DNA of 64,000 bases, from the NCBI RefSeq assembly GCF_016616425.1, contig NZ_CP067101.1, forward strand, positions 3,472,001 through 3,536,000, written 5' to 3'. This DNA is from Bradyrhizobium diazoefficiens (GTDB taxonomy: Bacteria > Pseudomonadota > Alphaproteobacteria > Rhizobiales > Xanthobacteraceae). How positions within the stretch are numbered: position 1 is the first letter of the stretch; the number at the start of each line of letters is the position of its first letter. Of this stretch, positions 8,610 to 16,887 are shown in pieces. Below the pieces are notes generated by a model. That model saw nothing but the letters and a program-made list of their open reading frames with translations. It did no database searches and had not been told where the DNA came from. A program made the position numbers and the translations under genes.

Positions 8610-9518
8610 TCATTCTCCGGCAAACAGCGCCCGCTCGCGCTCGACGATCTCGCCGATGTAATCCGCCACGGCTCTGATCCGCGCGAGGTCCTTGCTGTCG
8701 GCGTGCATCAGCATCCAGAACGTCCGCGTGATCGAGATCTCATCGGGCAGCACTGGAACGAGCTGCGGATAGTCGCTTGCCATGAAGTGGGGCAGCACCG
8801 CGATGCCGAAGCCTGAGAGCGTGGCATTGAGCTGCGCGATCAGGTTGGCGCTGCGGAAGCGCGCGGAGATCCGCGGCGACACTTGCGGCAGGTAATCGAG
8901 CTCGGGCGTGAACAGCAGTTCCTCGATGTAGCCGACGAAGCGGTGCTGCGTCAGGTCCTGCCGCGAGGTGATCTCGGGGAAGCGGCCGAGATAGCCGGGT
9001 GCGGCATAGAGGCCGAGCCTGTAATCGAGCAGCTTGCGGCCGACGATGCGGCCTTCCTTCGGCATGGTCAGGCTGATGGCGATATCGGCCTCGCGCTTGG
9101 AGAGACTGAACAGCCGCGCGGTTGCCACGAGTTGCAGATCGAGATCGGGATACCGGTCGACGAAGGGCGCCAGCCGCGGCGCCAGGAAAGCGGTGCCGAA
9201 CCCGTCGGGCGCGCCGATCCGGACCGTGCCGGTCAGCCGCGCCACGGAGCCGCCGACCTGCTCCTGGTTGGCGACGATGGTCGATTCCATGGCTTCCGCG
9301 CTGTCGGCGACGCGCTGGCCGGCCTCGGTGAGGAGATAGCCGGTCTTGCGCCGGTCGAACAATTTTGCCGAGAGGTGCTTTTCCAGCCGGTCGACGCGGC
9401 GGATCACGGTCGCATGATCGACCCCGAGCTGTTTTGCCGCAGCCGAAACCGAGCCGCCCCGCACGATGGCCAGCACGAAGCGAAAGTCGTCCCAATCAAT
9501 AGCGCCTTGATCCAGCAT
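8610..9518 (-). CDS. LysR-type transcriptional regulator, probable activator of mmsA operon
   Basis: A 302-residue LysR protein starting MLDQGAIDWDDFRFVLAI; the upstream in-frame extension has no family character. The winged helix-turn-helix spans about residues 8-65 (GGSVSAAAKQLGVDHATVIRRVDRLEKHL). The rest is a periplasmic-binding-protein-like effector domain (TGTVRIGAPDGFGTAFLAPRL onward). It is transcribed divergently from mmsA across a 104 bp gap that holds an 8 bp inverted repeat, the usual arrangement in which a LysR protein controls its neighbour. Its job is therefore inferred to be control of methylmalonate-semialdehyde dehydrogenase and the valine operon. Confidence 0.85.
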   Translation of the reverse strand: MLDQGAIDWDDFRFVLAIVRGGSVSAAAKQLGVDHATVIRRVDRLEKHLSAKLFDRRKTGYLLTEAGQRVADSAEAMESTIVANQEQVGGSVARLTGTVRIGAPDGFGTAFLAPRLAPFVDRYPDLDLQLVATARLFSLSKREADIAISLTMPKEGRIVGRKLLDYRLGLYAAPGYLGRFPEITSRQDLTQHRFVGYIEELLFTPELDYLPQVSPRISARFRSANLIAQLNATLSGFGIAVLPHFMASDYPQLVPVLPDEISITRTFWMLMHADSKDLARIRAVADYIGEIVERERALFAGE

Positions 9519-9552
9519 TTTCGCACATCTATGGTGCATTATCTCGGACTTG

Positions 9553-9581
9553 AATCCTATAAAATGCAGGTCAATAGGATT
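9553..9581. promoter_or_regulatory. Inverted repeat, candidate LysR operator in the regulator/mmsA gap
   Basis: AATCCTAT and ATAGGATT are perfect 8 bp complements separated by 13 bp in the only gap between the divergent LysR and mmsA genes. This is the expected place for a LysR-type binding site. The spacing is longer than the common T-N11-A box, so the assignment rests on symmetry and position. Confidence 0.55.
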
Positions 9582-9622
9582 TGTCAAAGCGTTCAGGCTC
9601 GGCTTTCCAAGGAGATCATTCC

Positions 9623-11119
9623 ATGCGTTCAATCGGACATTTCATCGGTGGCAAGGAGGTCAAGGGTACCTCGGGCCGCACCGCCGACGTTTTCGAGCCG
9701 ATGACCGGTGACGTCCAGGCCAAGGTCGCGCTGGCGTCCAAGGCCGAGGTCCGCGCCGCCGTCGAGAACGCGCGCGCCGCGCAGCCGGAATGGGCCGCGA
9801 CCAATCCGCAGCGCCGCGCGCGGGTGATGACGAAATTCGTCGAGCTGGTTCAGCGCGACTACGACAAGCTCGCCGAGCTGCTCGCGCGCGAGCACGGCAA
9901 GACCGTTCCCGACGCCAGGGGTGACATCCAGCGCGGCCTCGAAGTCGCGGAATTTGCCTGCGGCATTCCGCACCTGATGAAGGGCGAGTACACCGAAGGC
10001 GCCGGCCCCGGCATCGACATCTATTCGCTGCGCCAGCCGCTGGGCGTCGTCGCCGGCATCACGCCGTTCAATTTCCCGGCGATGATCCCGATGTGGAAGT
10101 TCGCCCCGGCTATCGCCTGCGGCAACGCGTTCATCCTCAAGCCATCCGAGCGCGATCCTGGCGTGCCGATGAAGCTTGCCGAGCTGATGATCGAGGCGGG
10201 CCTGCCGGCCGGCATCCTCAACGTCGTCAACGGCGACAAGGAAGCGGTCGACGCCATCCTCGACGATCCCGATATCAAGGCCATCGGTTTCGTCGGCTCC
10301 ACGCCGATCGCGCAGTATATCTACGAGCGCGCAGCCCAGACCGGCAAGCGCTGCCAATGCTTCGGCGGTGCCAAGAACCACGCCATCATCATGCCCGACG
10401 CTGACATGGACCAGGCCGTCGACGCGCTGATCGGCGCGGGCTACGGCTCGGCGGGCGAGCGCTGCATGGCGGTCTCGGTCGCCGTTCCCGTCGGCAAGAC
10501 CACCGCCGACCGGCTGATGGACAAGCTGATTCCGCGCGTCGAGTCGCTCAAGATCGGCACCTCGATCGATCCGTCCGCCGACTACGGTCCGCTGGTGACC
10601 CGCGAGGCGGTCGAGAAGGTCAAGAGCTACATCGACATCGGCATCAAGGAGGGCGCAACGCTCGCCGTGGACGGCCGCGGATTCAAGATGCAGGGCTACG
10701 AGAAGGGCTTCTACCTCGGCGGTTCGCTGTTCGACAACGTCACCAAGGACATGCGGATCTACAAGGAAGAGATTTTCGGCCCCGTGCTCTCGGTCGTGCG
10801 CGCGCATGACTACAAGGAAGCGCTGGCGCTGCCGTCCGATCACGACTACGGCAACGGCGTTGCCATTTTCACCCGCGATGGCGATGCCGCGCGCGACTTC
10901 GCGGCCAAGGTCAATGTCGGCATGGTCGGCATCAACGTGCCGATCCCGGTGCCGATTGCCTATTACACCTTCGGCGGCTGGAAGAAGTCAGGCTTCGGCG
11001 ATCTCAACCAGCACGGCCCCGACTCGATCCGCTTCTACACCAAGACCAAGACGGTGACCTCGCGTTGGCCGTCCGGCGTCAAGGAAGGCGCGGAGTTCTC
11101 GATCCCGCTGATGAAGTAG
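9623..11119 (+). CDS. mmsA: Methylmalonate-semialdehyde dehydrogenase (CoA-acylating)
   Basis: A 498-residue aldehyde dehydrogenase that converts methylmalonate semialdehyde to propionyl-CoA (malonate semialdehyde to acetyl-CoA) with NAD and CoA, the last step of valine degradation. The start MRSIGHFIGGKEVKG follows AAGGAG by nine bases. Landmarks are PLGVVAGITPFNFPAMIPMW, the MmsA-type GAKNHAIIMPDAD, the nucleophile Cys281 in GYGSAGERCMAVS, and EIFGPVLSVV. Length and motifs match the MmsA family. It heads a co-oriented set with an acyl-CoA dehydrogenase, a 3-hydroxyisobutyryl-CoA hydrolase and mmsB, which together make the isobutyryl-CoA to propionyl-CoA route. The divergent LysR gene is the likely regulator. 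Confidence 0.95.
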   Translation: MRSIGHFIGGKEVKGTSGRTADVFEPMTGDVQAKVALASKAEVRAAVENARAAQPEWAATNPQRRARVMTKFVELVQRDYDKLAELLAREHGKTVPDARGDIQRGLEVAEFACGIPHLMKGEYTEGAGPGIDIYSLRQPLGVVAGITPFNFPAMIPMWKFAPAIACGNAFILKPSERDPGVPMKLAELMIEAGLPAGILNVVNGDKEAVDAILDDPDIKAIGFVGSTPIAQYIYERAAQTGKRCQCFGGAKNHAIIMPDADMDQAVDALIGAGYGSAGERCMAVSVAVPVGKTTADRLMDKLIPRVESLKIGTSIDPSADYGPLVTREAVEKVKSYIDIGIKEGATLAVDGRGFKMQGYEKGFYLGGSLFDNVTKDMRIYKEEIFGPVLSVVRAHDYKEALALPSDHDYGNGVAIFTRDGDAARDFAAKVNVGMVGINVPIPVPIAYYTFGGWKKSGFGDLNQHGPDSIRFYTKTKTVTSRWPSGVKEGAEFSIPLMK

Positions 11120-11153
11120 TGCGATTGATGTGAGCTCCAGCGGCATCAGGAAA

Positions 11154-11278
11154 TCACCTCTCCCTTCGGGAGAGGTCGGCGCAAAGCGCCGGGTGAGGGG
11201 TTACGGTCTCTCGTCGGAGCAGCGCCCCCTCGCCCGATTTGCTGCGCAAATCGACCTCTCCCCGCAGGGGAGAGGTGA
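11154..11278. repeat. Palindromic element inside the mms operon (TCACCTCTCCC type)
   Basis: The ends TCACCTCTCCC and GGGAGAGGTGA are exact complements. Inner pieces such as TTCGGGAGAGGTCGGCGC and GATTTGCTGCGCAAATCGACC allow further folding. The element sits between mmsA and the acyl-CoA dehydrogenase, so a transcript covering the operon would carry it. It might stabilise or attenuate RNA there. Confidence 0.8.
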
Positions 11279-11301
11279 CCCAAGCCGGCGGGGGCATTGA
11301 G

Positions 11302-12447
11302 ATGCAGTTCGCTCTGAATGAGGATCAGATCGCAGTTCGCGACATGGCGTTGGCGTTTGCGGCGGAAAAGATCGCGCCGCACGCGCTGCGCTGGGACGAG
11401 GAGAAGCATTTTCCCGTCGAGGTGATGCGCGAGGCCGCCACGCTCGGCATGGGCGGCATCTACATCCGCGAGGATGTCGGCGGTTCCGCGATGACGCGGT
11501 TCGACGCGGCGCTGATCTTCGAGGCGCTGGCGACGGGCTGCCCGACCACGTCGGCCTTCATCTCCATCCACAACATGGCGTCCTGGATGATCGATGCCTT
11601 CGGCAGCGACACCCAGCGCCAGAAGTGGCTGCCAAAGCTCTGCAGCATGGAGCTGATCGCGAGCTATTGCCTGACCGAGCCGGGCGCCGGCTCGGACGCG
11701 GCAGCGCTGCGCACCCGGGCGGTGCGCGACGGCGATCATTACGTTCTCAACGGCCAGAAGCAGTTCATCTCCGGCGCCGGCGGCACCGATCTGCTGGTCG
11801 CGATGGTCAGGACCGGCGGTGACGGCCCCGGCGGCATCTCGACGCTGGTCATCGACGGCGAAACTCCGGGCGTCTCCTTCGGTGCCAACGAGCGCAAGAT
11901 GGGCTGGAACGCGCAGCCAACCCGCGCGGTGATGTTCGAGAATGCCCGCGTGCCGGTCGCCAATCGGTTGAGCGAGGAGGGCGTCGGCTTCAAGATCGCG
12001 ATGGCCGGCCTCGACGGCGGCCGCCTCAACATCACCGCGTGTTCGCTCGGCGGCGCCCAGACCGCGCTCGACAAGGCGCGCGCCTACATGAAGGAGCGCA
12101 AGGCGTTTGGAAAACGCCTTGACGAGTTCCAGGTGCTGCAATTTCGCCTGGCCGACATGGCGATCGAACTCGAAGCCGCGCGCACCTTCCTGTGGCGCGC
12201 TGCCGCGGCGCTCGACCGCAAGGATCCGGACGCCACCATGCTCTGTGCGATGGCCAAGCGGTTCGGCACCGATGTCGGTTTCGAGGTCGCCAACCATGCG
12301 CTTCAGCTCCACGGCGGCTACGGCTATCTCAGCGAATACGGCATCGAGAAGATCGTGCGCGATCTGCGCGTGCACCAGATCCTCGAAGGCACCAATGAAA
12401 TCATGCGGCTCATTGTGGCGCGCAAACTGATCGAGGGCGCGCGATGA
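11302..12447 (+). CDS. Acyl-CoA dehydrogenase, probable isobutyryl-CoA dehydrogenase
   Basis: A 381-residue acyl-CoA dehydrogenase with intact catalytic apparatus: SYCLTEPGAGSDAAALRT, KQFISGAGGTDLLV, and the C-terminal HQILEGTNEIMR carrying the catalytic Glu. Start at MQFALNEDQ; upstream in-frame codons come from the repeat element. In this context (mmsA before, 3-hydroxyisobutyryl-CoA hydrolase overlapping after, mmsB beyond) the substrate is most likely isobutyryl-CoA, giving methacrylyl-CoA. FAD-bound, cytoplasmic, electrons to ETF. Its stop overlaps the next start by four bases (ATGA). Confidence 0.9.
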   Translation: MQFALNEDQIAVRDMALAFAAEKIAPHALRWDEEKHFPVEVMREAATLGMGGIYIREDVGGSAMTRFDAALIFEALATGCPTTSAFISIHNMASWMIDAFGSDTQRQKWLPKLCSMELIASYCLTEPGAGSDAAALRTRAVRDGDHYVLNGQKQFISGAGGTDLLVAMVRTGGDGPGGISTLVIDGETPGVSFGANERKMGWNAQPTRAVMFENARVPVANRLSEEGVGFKIAMAGLDGGRLNITACSLGGAQTALDKARAYMKERKAFGKRLDEFQVLQFRLADMAIELEAARTFLWRAAAALDRKDPDATMLCAMAKRFGTDVGFEVANHALQLHGGYGYLSEYGIEKIVRDLRVHQILEGTNEIMRLIVARKLIEGAR

Positions 12448-13511
12448 ATGCAATGGAAGAGGGCGATCTGGTCGCGCGCGTCGAAGGCACGGCCGGCGTT
12501 ATCAGGCTCAATCGCCCCAAGGCCATCAACGCCGTCACGCTGGAGATGTTTCGCGACATCGACAAGGCGCTCGACCGCTTCGAGGCGGATCCCGCCGTTG
12601 CCGTGATCGTGCTGGAAGGTGCCGGCGAGCGCGGCCTCTGCGCCGGAGGCGACATCCGCACGCTCTGGGAAAGCTCGAAGGCTGGTGGCGACCTCGGCAA
12701 GATCCTCTGGCGGGAGGAATACATCCTCAACGCCCGCATCAAGAAATTCCCGAAACCCTACATCGCGTTCATGGACGGCATCGTGATGGGCGGCGGCGTC
12801 GGGCTCTCCGCGCATGCCAGCCATCGCGTCGTCACCGATCGCACCAAGCTCGCAATGCCTGAGGTCGGGCTCGGCTTCTTCCCCGATGTTGGCGGCACCT
12901 TTCTGCTGTCGCGCTCGCCCGGCGAGATCGGCACTTACTTTGGCCTGACCGGTCAGACCATGAACGGGCCCGACGCGATCCACGCGAAATTCGCCGATGC
13001 CGTGGTGCCGGCGGCCAAATGGCCGGAGCTGCGCGAGGCGCTGACCAAGGTTCGCCCCGGTGCGGGCGCGGCCGATGTCAGCAAGCTCATCGACGGCTTT
13101 GCGACCGGTGAAAATGCGGGGCCGGTCGCCGCCAGGGAGCCGATCATCGATGCATTGTTCGGCTTCGACCGCATGGAAGACATCTTCGCTGCGCTCAAGC
13201 GCGATGGCTCGGAGTTCGCGCTGGCCACGCTCAAGACGCTGAACGAGAAGTCGCCGCGCGGCATGGTGGTGACGCTGAAACTGTTGCGACTGGCGCGCAC
13301 CGGATCGAGCCTGGAAGAGTGCCTGGTGCGCGAATACCGCGCCGCTCTGGAGGTGTTCCGGAGCGACGATTTTCGCGAGGGCGTGCGCGCGGCCGTGATC
13401 GACAAGGACCGCAACCCGATCTGGTCGCCGCCGCGGATCGAAGACGTGACGCCGCAGATGCTTGCACCGTATTTCGCCGAGATCGGCGCCGACGAGCTGA
13501 AGTTCAACTGA
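12444..13511 (+). CDS. 3-hydroxyisobutyryl-CoA hydrolase (crotonase fold)
   Basis: A 355-residue crotonase-superfamily enzyme of the HIBCH type, which releases CoA from 3-hydroxyisobutyryl-CoA in valine breakdown. Typical for this group are the long C-terminal extension (about 100 residues beyond simple hydratases), GAGERGLCAGGDIRTLWESSKAG with its paired glycines, IAFMDGIVMGGGVGLSAHASHRV, and AMPEVGLGFFPDVGGTFLLSR. The ATG overlaps the dehydrogenase stop, indicating coupled translation. No separate methacrylyl-CoA hydratase lies in the operon; a generic enoyl-CoA hydratase elsewhere would supply that step. Confidence 0.9.
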   Translation: MNAMEEGDLVARVEGTAGVIRLNRPKAINAVTLEMFRDIDKALDRFEADPAVAVIVLEGAGERGLCAGGDIRTLWESSKAGGDLGKILWREEYILNARIKKFPKPYIAFMDGIVMGGGVGLSAHASHRVVTDRTKLAMPEVGLGFFPDVGGTFLLSRSPGEIGTYFGLTGQTMNGPDAIHAKFADAVVPAAKWPELREALTKVRPGAGAADVSKLIDGFATGENAGPVAAREPIIDALFGFDRMEDIFAALKRDGSEFALATLKTLNEKSPRGMVVTLKLLRLARTGSSLEECLVREYRAALEVFRSDDFREGVRAAVIDKDRNPIWSPPRIEDVTPQMLAPYFAEIGADELKFN

Positions 13512-13536
13512 CAACACGACAGCGGAGGAAACAACA

Positions 13537-14424
13537 ATGGCCACGATCGCATTCATCGGTCTCGGCAACATGGGTGGCCCGATGGCGGCCAATCTGGTCA
13601 AGGCCGGCCACAAGGTGGTGGCGTTCGATCTCCTCGAAGCCTCCCGCAACCAGGCCAAGGCCGACGGTGCCGGCATCGCCGACAGTGCGGCGGGCGCGGT
13701 GAAAGGCGCCGACGTCGTTGTCACAATGCTGCCGGCCGGCAAACATGTGCTCGGCGTCTGGAACGAGGTCGTGCCCGCCATGGCCAAGGGTGCGCTGATC
13801 ATCGATAGCTCCACCATCGACGTCGAGAGCGCGCGGCAGGCGCATGCGCTCGCCGCCAGGAACGGCGTGCTGTCGGTCGATGCGCCGGTTTCCGGTGGCA
13901 CCGGCGGCGCCAAGGGCGGGACACTGACCTTCATGTGTGGCGGCGAGGAGAAGGCATTCGCCGCCGCCAAGCCGGTGCTCGAAAACATGGGCAAGAAGAT
14001 CGTGCATTGCGGCGGCGCCGGCGCAGGCCAGGCAGCCAAGATCTGCAACAACATGATCCTCGGCATCTCCATGATCGCGGTCAGCGAGGCCTTTGCGCTC
14101 GGCGAGAAGCTCGGACTTTCGCATCAGGCGCTGTTCGATGTCGCCTCGACCTCGTCGGGCCAGTGCTGGTCGCTGACGACCTATTGTCCGGTGCCGGGGC
14201 CGGTGCCGACCTCGCCGGCCAACAACGACTACAAGCCGGGCTTTGCCTCGGCGCTGATGGTGAAGGATTTGACGTTGGCGCAGGACGCCGCGAAGGCTGC
14301 CGGTGCAGCCACGCCGCTCGGCAAGCATGCGCAGGAGATCTATCAGTCTTTCGACGCAGCCGGCCAGGGCGGGGTAGATTTTTCCGGAATTATCAAGCAC
14401 GTTAGGGCACTGGCCGGAAAATAG
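13537..14424 (+). CDS. mmsB: 3-hydroxyisobutyrate dehydrogenase
   Basis: A 295-residue beta-hydroxyacid dehydrogenase that oxidises 3-hydroxyisobutyrate to methylmalonate semialdehyde with NAD. Visible motifs are the N-terminal dinucleotide fold GLGNMGGPMAANLVKAGH, the substrate-binding DAPVSGGTGGAKGGTLTFM, and the catalytic Lys segment GAGQAAKICNNMILGI. AGCGGAGGAAACAAC precedes the ATG. The gene ends the operon, and its product feeds MmsA, encoded by the first gene, so the operon is complete for the lower valine route. A perfect 29 bp-arm hairpin follows within 15 bp and could end the transcript. Confidence 0.94.
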   Translation: MATIAFIGLGNMGGPMAANLVKAGHKVVAFDLLEASRNQAKADGAGIADSAAGAVKGADVVVTMLPAGKHVLGVWNEVVPAMAKGALIIDSSTIDVESARQAHALAARNGVLSVDAPVSGGTGGAKGGTLTFMCGGEEKAFAAAKPVLENMGKKIVHCGGAGAGQAAKICNNMILGISMIAVSEAFALGEKLGLSHQALFDVASTSSGQCWSLTTYCPVPGPVPTSPANNDYKPGFASALMVKDLTLAQDAAKAAGAATPLGKHAQEIYQSFDAAGQGGVDFSGIIKHVRALAGK

Positions 14425-14436
14425 CCTTCGCTTGGT

Positions 14437-14520
14437 GCCCGGATGAAGCGAAGCGCAATCCGGGACAGCTCTTTACAAATGGCGCAACCCGTCCCGGATT
14501 GCGCTTCGCTTCATCCGGGC
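14437..14520. repeat. Palindromic element with perfect 29 bp arms after mmsB
   Basis: The arms start GCCCGGATGAAGCGAAGCGC and end GCGCTTCGCTTCATCCGGGC and are exact complements over 29 bases around a 26 bp loop. This is an operon-end position, so the element may act as a terminator or 3' RNA stabiliser, though no T-run follows. Confidence 0.9.
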
Positions 14521-14554
14521 TACGCTCGAAAGCTCATTTCGACGGGCCCGAACC

Positions 14555-16288
14555 ATGACGACATTCCAGGAAGCGCGCGCTTTTCTGCTTGATCACCGCA
14601 CGGATTACGAGACGGCGGTCAAAGGATTCCGCTGGCCGGATCCGGTTCCCTTCAATTGGGCGCTCGACTGGTTCGATGCCGAGCTGGCGGCGAATGCTGA
14701 CAGCAGGGACCGGCCCGCGCTCTGGATCGTCGACGCCGCGCAGGACAACCAAGTCAAGCTGTCCTTTGCGGCGCTCTCGAAGCGCTCGAACCAGGTCGCA
14801 AACTTCCTCCGCGCGCAGGGCTTGAAGCGCGGCGATCATCTCCTTTTGCTGCTCGGAAATGTGGTGCCGCTGTGGGAGACGATGCTGGCGGCGATGAAGC
14901 TCGGCGTCGTCGTGATCCCCGCGACCACGTTGCTTACCGCGGACGAGCTCCGCGATCGCCTCGATCGCGGCAGGGCGAGGGCGGTGGTGGCCGCCGAGGA
15001 CCAGCTCGCGAAATTCGCGAGCCTTGAATTCACAAGCCTTGGCGCGGAGAACATCGTTCGCATTGCGGTCGGCACCGCCTCCGATGGATGGCTTTCATAT
15101 GATGATGCCGCAAAGGCGTCGGAGAGTTTTAGCGCCGACGGTCCGACCAACGCCGACGACCCGATGCTGCTTTATTTCACCTCGGGCACCACGGCGAAGC
15201 CAAAGCTGGTGCGGCATAGCCAGCGCAGCTATCCGGTCGGCCATCTGTCGACCATGTACTGGATCGGGCTGAAGCCCGGCGACGTCCATCTCAACATCTC
15301 CTCGCCCGGCTGGGCCAAGCACGCCTGGAGCTGCTTCTTCGCGCCGTGGAATGCGGGCGCGACCGTGTTCGTGGTCAACCAGCCACGCTTCGATGCCAAG
15401 GGCTTGCTCGCCATCATCAGCCGCTGCGGCGTCACCACGCTGTGCGCGCCGCCGACGGTGTGGCGGCTGTTCATCCAGGAGAACCTCGCATCCTTCAAGG
15501 TGGCCTTGCGCGAAGTCTGCGGTGCTGGTGAGCCGCTCAACCCTGAAGTGATCGACCAGGTGCAGGCGGCCTGGGGCTTGACCATCCGCGACGGCTACGG
15601 CCAGACCGAGACCACGGCGCTTGCCGGCAATTCCCCGGGGCAAAAAATCAAGGTCGGCTCGATGGGGCGCCTACTGCCGGGCTATCTCGTGCAGGTCAGC
15701 GATGCCGATGGCCATCCGGCGAAAGAGGGCGAAGTCTCGCTGCTGCTCGGCGCCGACCGCCCCGCCGGCCTGATGCAGGGTTATCAGGGCGATGACGGCA
15801 AACTATCCGGCGCGGAAGGCAGCCTCTATCGCAGTGGCGATGTCGTATTCGCGGACGACGACGGCTATCTCACCTTCGTCGGCCGTTCCGACGACGTGTT
15901 CAAATCATCCGATTACCGCATCAGCCCGTTCGAGCTGGAAAGCGTGCTGCTCGAGCACGATCTCGTCGCGGAAGCTGCGGTGGTGCCGAGCCCGGATCCG
16001 ATCCGGCTCGCCATCCCCAAGGCGTTTGTGCTGCTGACGTCTGGCGCGGAGCGGACGCCGGAAACGGCACTCTCCATCTTCAAGCACCTGCACACGCGCC
16101 TTGCGCCGTTCAAGCGCATCCGCCGCCTCGAGATCGTCACCGAGCTGCCGAAGACGATCTCTGGTAAGATCCGTCGCGTGCAGCTACGACGACTCGAACG
16201 CGACGGTGATCGCGACGATCCGCTGCGCGGCCGCGAATTCCGCGAGGAGGATTTTCCGGAGCTGGCGAAAACACGGAGTGAGACCTAA
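14555..16288 (+). CDS. AMP-forming acyl-CoA synthetase
   Basis: A 577-residue ANL-superfamily ligase that activates a carboxylic acid through an acyl-adenylate to acyl-CoA. Motifs: P-loop-like YFTSGTTAKPKLVRHSQRS (about residue 208), GWAKHAWSCFFAPW, the adenylate motif RDGYGQTETTALAGN, the hinge region FVGRSDDVFKSSDYRISPFELE, and the catalytic Lys segment PKTISGKIRR near the C-terminus. The sequence resembles the acetoacetyl/medium-chain (AcsM-like) branch; the substrate is not decidable. Its TAA is directly followed by the GTG of a MaoC gene, and an SDR follows, so an acid is probably activated and then processed through hydratase and dehydrogenase steps. Confidence 0.9.
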   Translation: MTTFQEARAFLLDHRTDYETAVKGFRWPDPVPFNWALDWFDAELAANADSRDRPALWIVDAAQDNQVKLSFAALSKRSNQVANFLRAQGLKRGDHLLLLLGNVVPLWETMLAAMKLGVVVIPATTLLTADELRDRLDRGRARAVVAAEDQLAKFASLEFTSLGAENIVRIAVGTASDGWLSYDDAAKASESFSADGPTNADDPMLLYFTSGTTAKPKLVRHSQRSYPVGHLSTMYWIGLKPGDVHLNISSPGWAKHAWSCFFAPWNAGATVFVVNQPRFDAKGLLAIISRCGVTTLCAPPTVWRLFIQENLASFKVALREVCGAGEPLNPEVIDQVQAAWGLTIRDGYGQTETTALAGNSPGQKIKVGSMGRLLPGYLVQVSDADGHPAKEGEVSLLLGADRPAGLMQGYQGDDGKLSGAEGSLYRSGDVVFADDDGYLTFVGRSDDVFKSSDYRISPFELESVLLEHDLVAEAAVVPSPDPIRLAIPKAFVLLTSGAERTPETALSIFKHLHTRLAPFKRIRRLEIVTELPKTISGKIRRVQLRRLERDGDRDDPLRGREFREEDFPELAKTRSET

Positions 16289-16768
16289 GTGAACGAAGTC
16301 TGGAAGAAGCCGCCGATCACGCTTCAGGCCTATCAGGCCATGGTCGGCAACGAGATCGGCGTGTCGTCCTGGCACCTGATCGATCAGCCCCGCATCGACA
16401 CCTATGCCGACGTGATCGAGGATCACCAGTTCATCCACGTCGACCCCGAAAGAGCCAAGAAGGAAACCGCCTTCGGCACCACTATCGCGCACGGCTTCCT
16501 GACGATGTCGTTGCTGTCGATCATGTCCTACGAGGTGATGCCCGTCATCGCCGGCACCACGATGGGCGTGAACTACGGCTTCGACAAGCTGCGCTTCATC
16601 TCGCCGGTCCGCTCGGGCAGGCGCGTCCGTGGCCGCTTCGTGCTGGCCGAAGCCAAGCTGCGCAAGCCGAACGAATTGCAGTCGCGTACCAACGTGACGG
16701 TGGAGATCGAAGGCGAGGACAAGCCTGCGCTGGTCGCGGAATGGCTGGGATTGATCTATTTCGCTTGA
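16289..16768 (+). CDS. MaoC family (R)-specific enoyl-CoA hydratase-like protein
   Basis: A 159-residue hotdog-fold protein with the MaoC hydratase signature: YADVIEDHQFIHVDPERAKKETAFGTTIAHGFLTMSLLS. This contains the catalytic Asp and His (DxxxxH) of R-hydratases. The family hydrates trans-2-enoyl-CoA to (3R)-hydroxyacyl-CoA. The start is GTG, directly adjoining the stop of the acyl-CoA synthetase (TAAGTG), so translation is probably coupled. The downstream SDR resembles the (3R)-hydroxyacyl-CoA dehydrogenase domain of peroxisomal multifunctional enzyme 2, the natural partner for an R-hydratase. Confidence 0.9.
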   Translation: MNEVWKKPPITLQAYQAMVGNEIGVSSWHLIDQPRIDTYADVIEDHQFIHVDPERAKKETAFGTTIAHGFLTMSLLSIMSYEVMPVIAGTTMGVNYGFDKLRFISPVRSGRRVRGRFVLAEAKLRKPNELQSRTNVTVEIEGEDKPALVAEWLGLIYFA

Positions 16769-16779
16769 CGCCGGACCTC

Positions 16780-16861
16780 GCTGCCGGGCTTGACCCGGCA
16801 ACCCATCGCTGCTCAAAAGCCTGTCAATTTGATGGATGGCCGGTCAAGCCCCGGCCATGAC
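16780..16861. repeat. Intergenic palindromic element (GCCGGGCTTGACCCGGC type)
   Basis: TGCCGGGCTTGACCCGGCAA forms its own small hairpin. The opposite end GGCCGGTCAAGCCCCGGCCATG pairs with the first. Shared core words (GGGCTTGACCCGG, CCATGACG) link it to the other elements of the left part of the window. Confidence 0.7.
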
Positions 16862-16887
16862 GAACTAGCATGTAGGAAACTGCACTC

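Noticed and set aside
12324..14072. 582-codon open frame on the minus strand
   Set aside because: It runs antisense through the 3-hydroxyisobutyryl-CoA hydrolase and mmsB genes. High GC makes long antisense frames common, and its translation has no family motifs.
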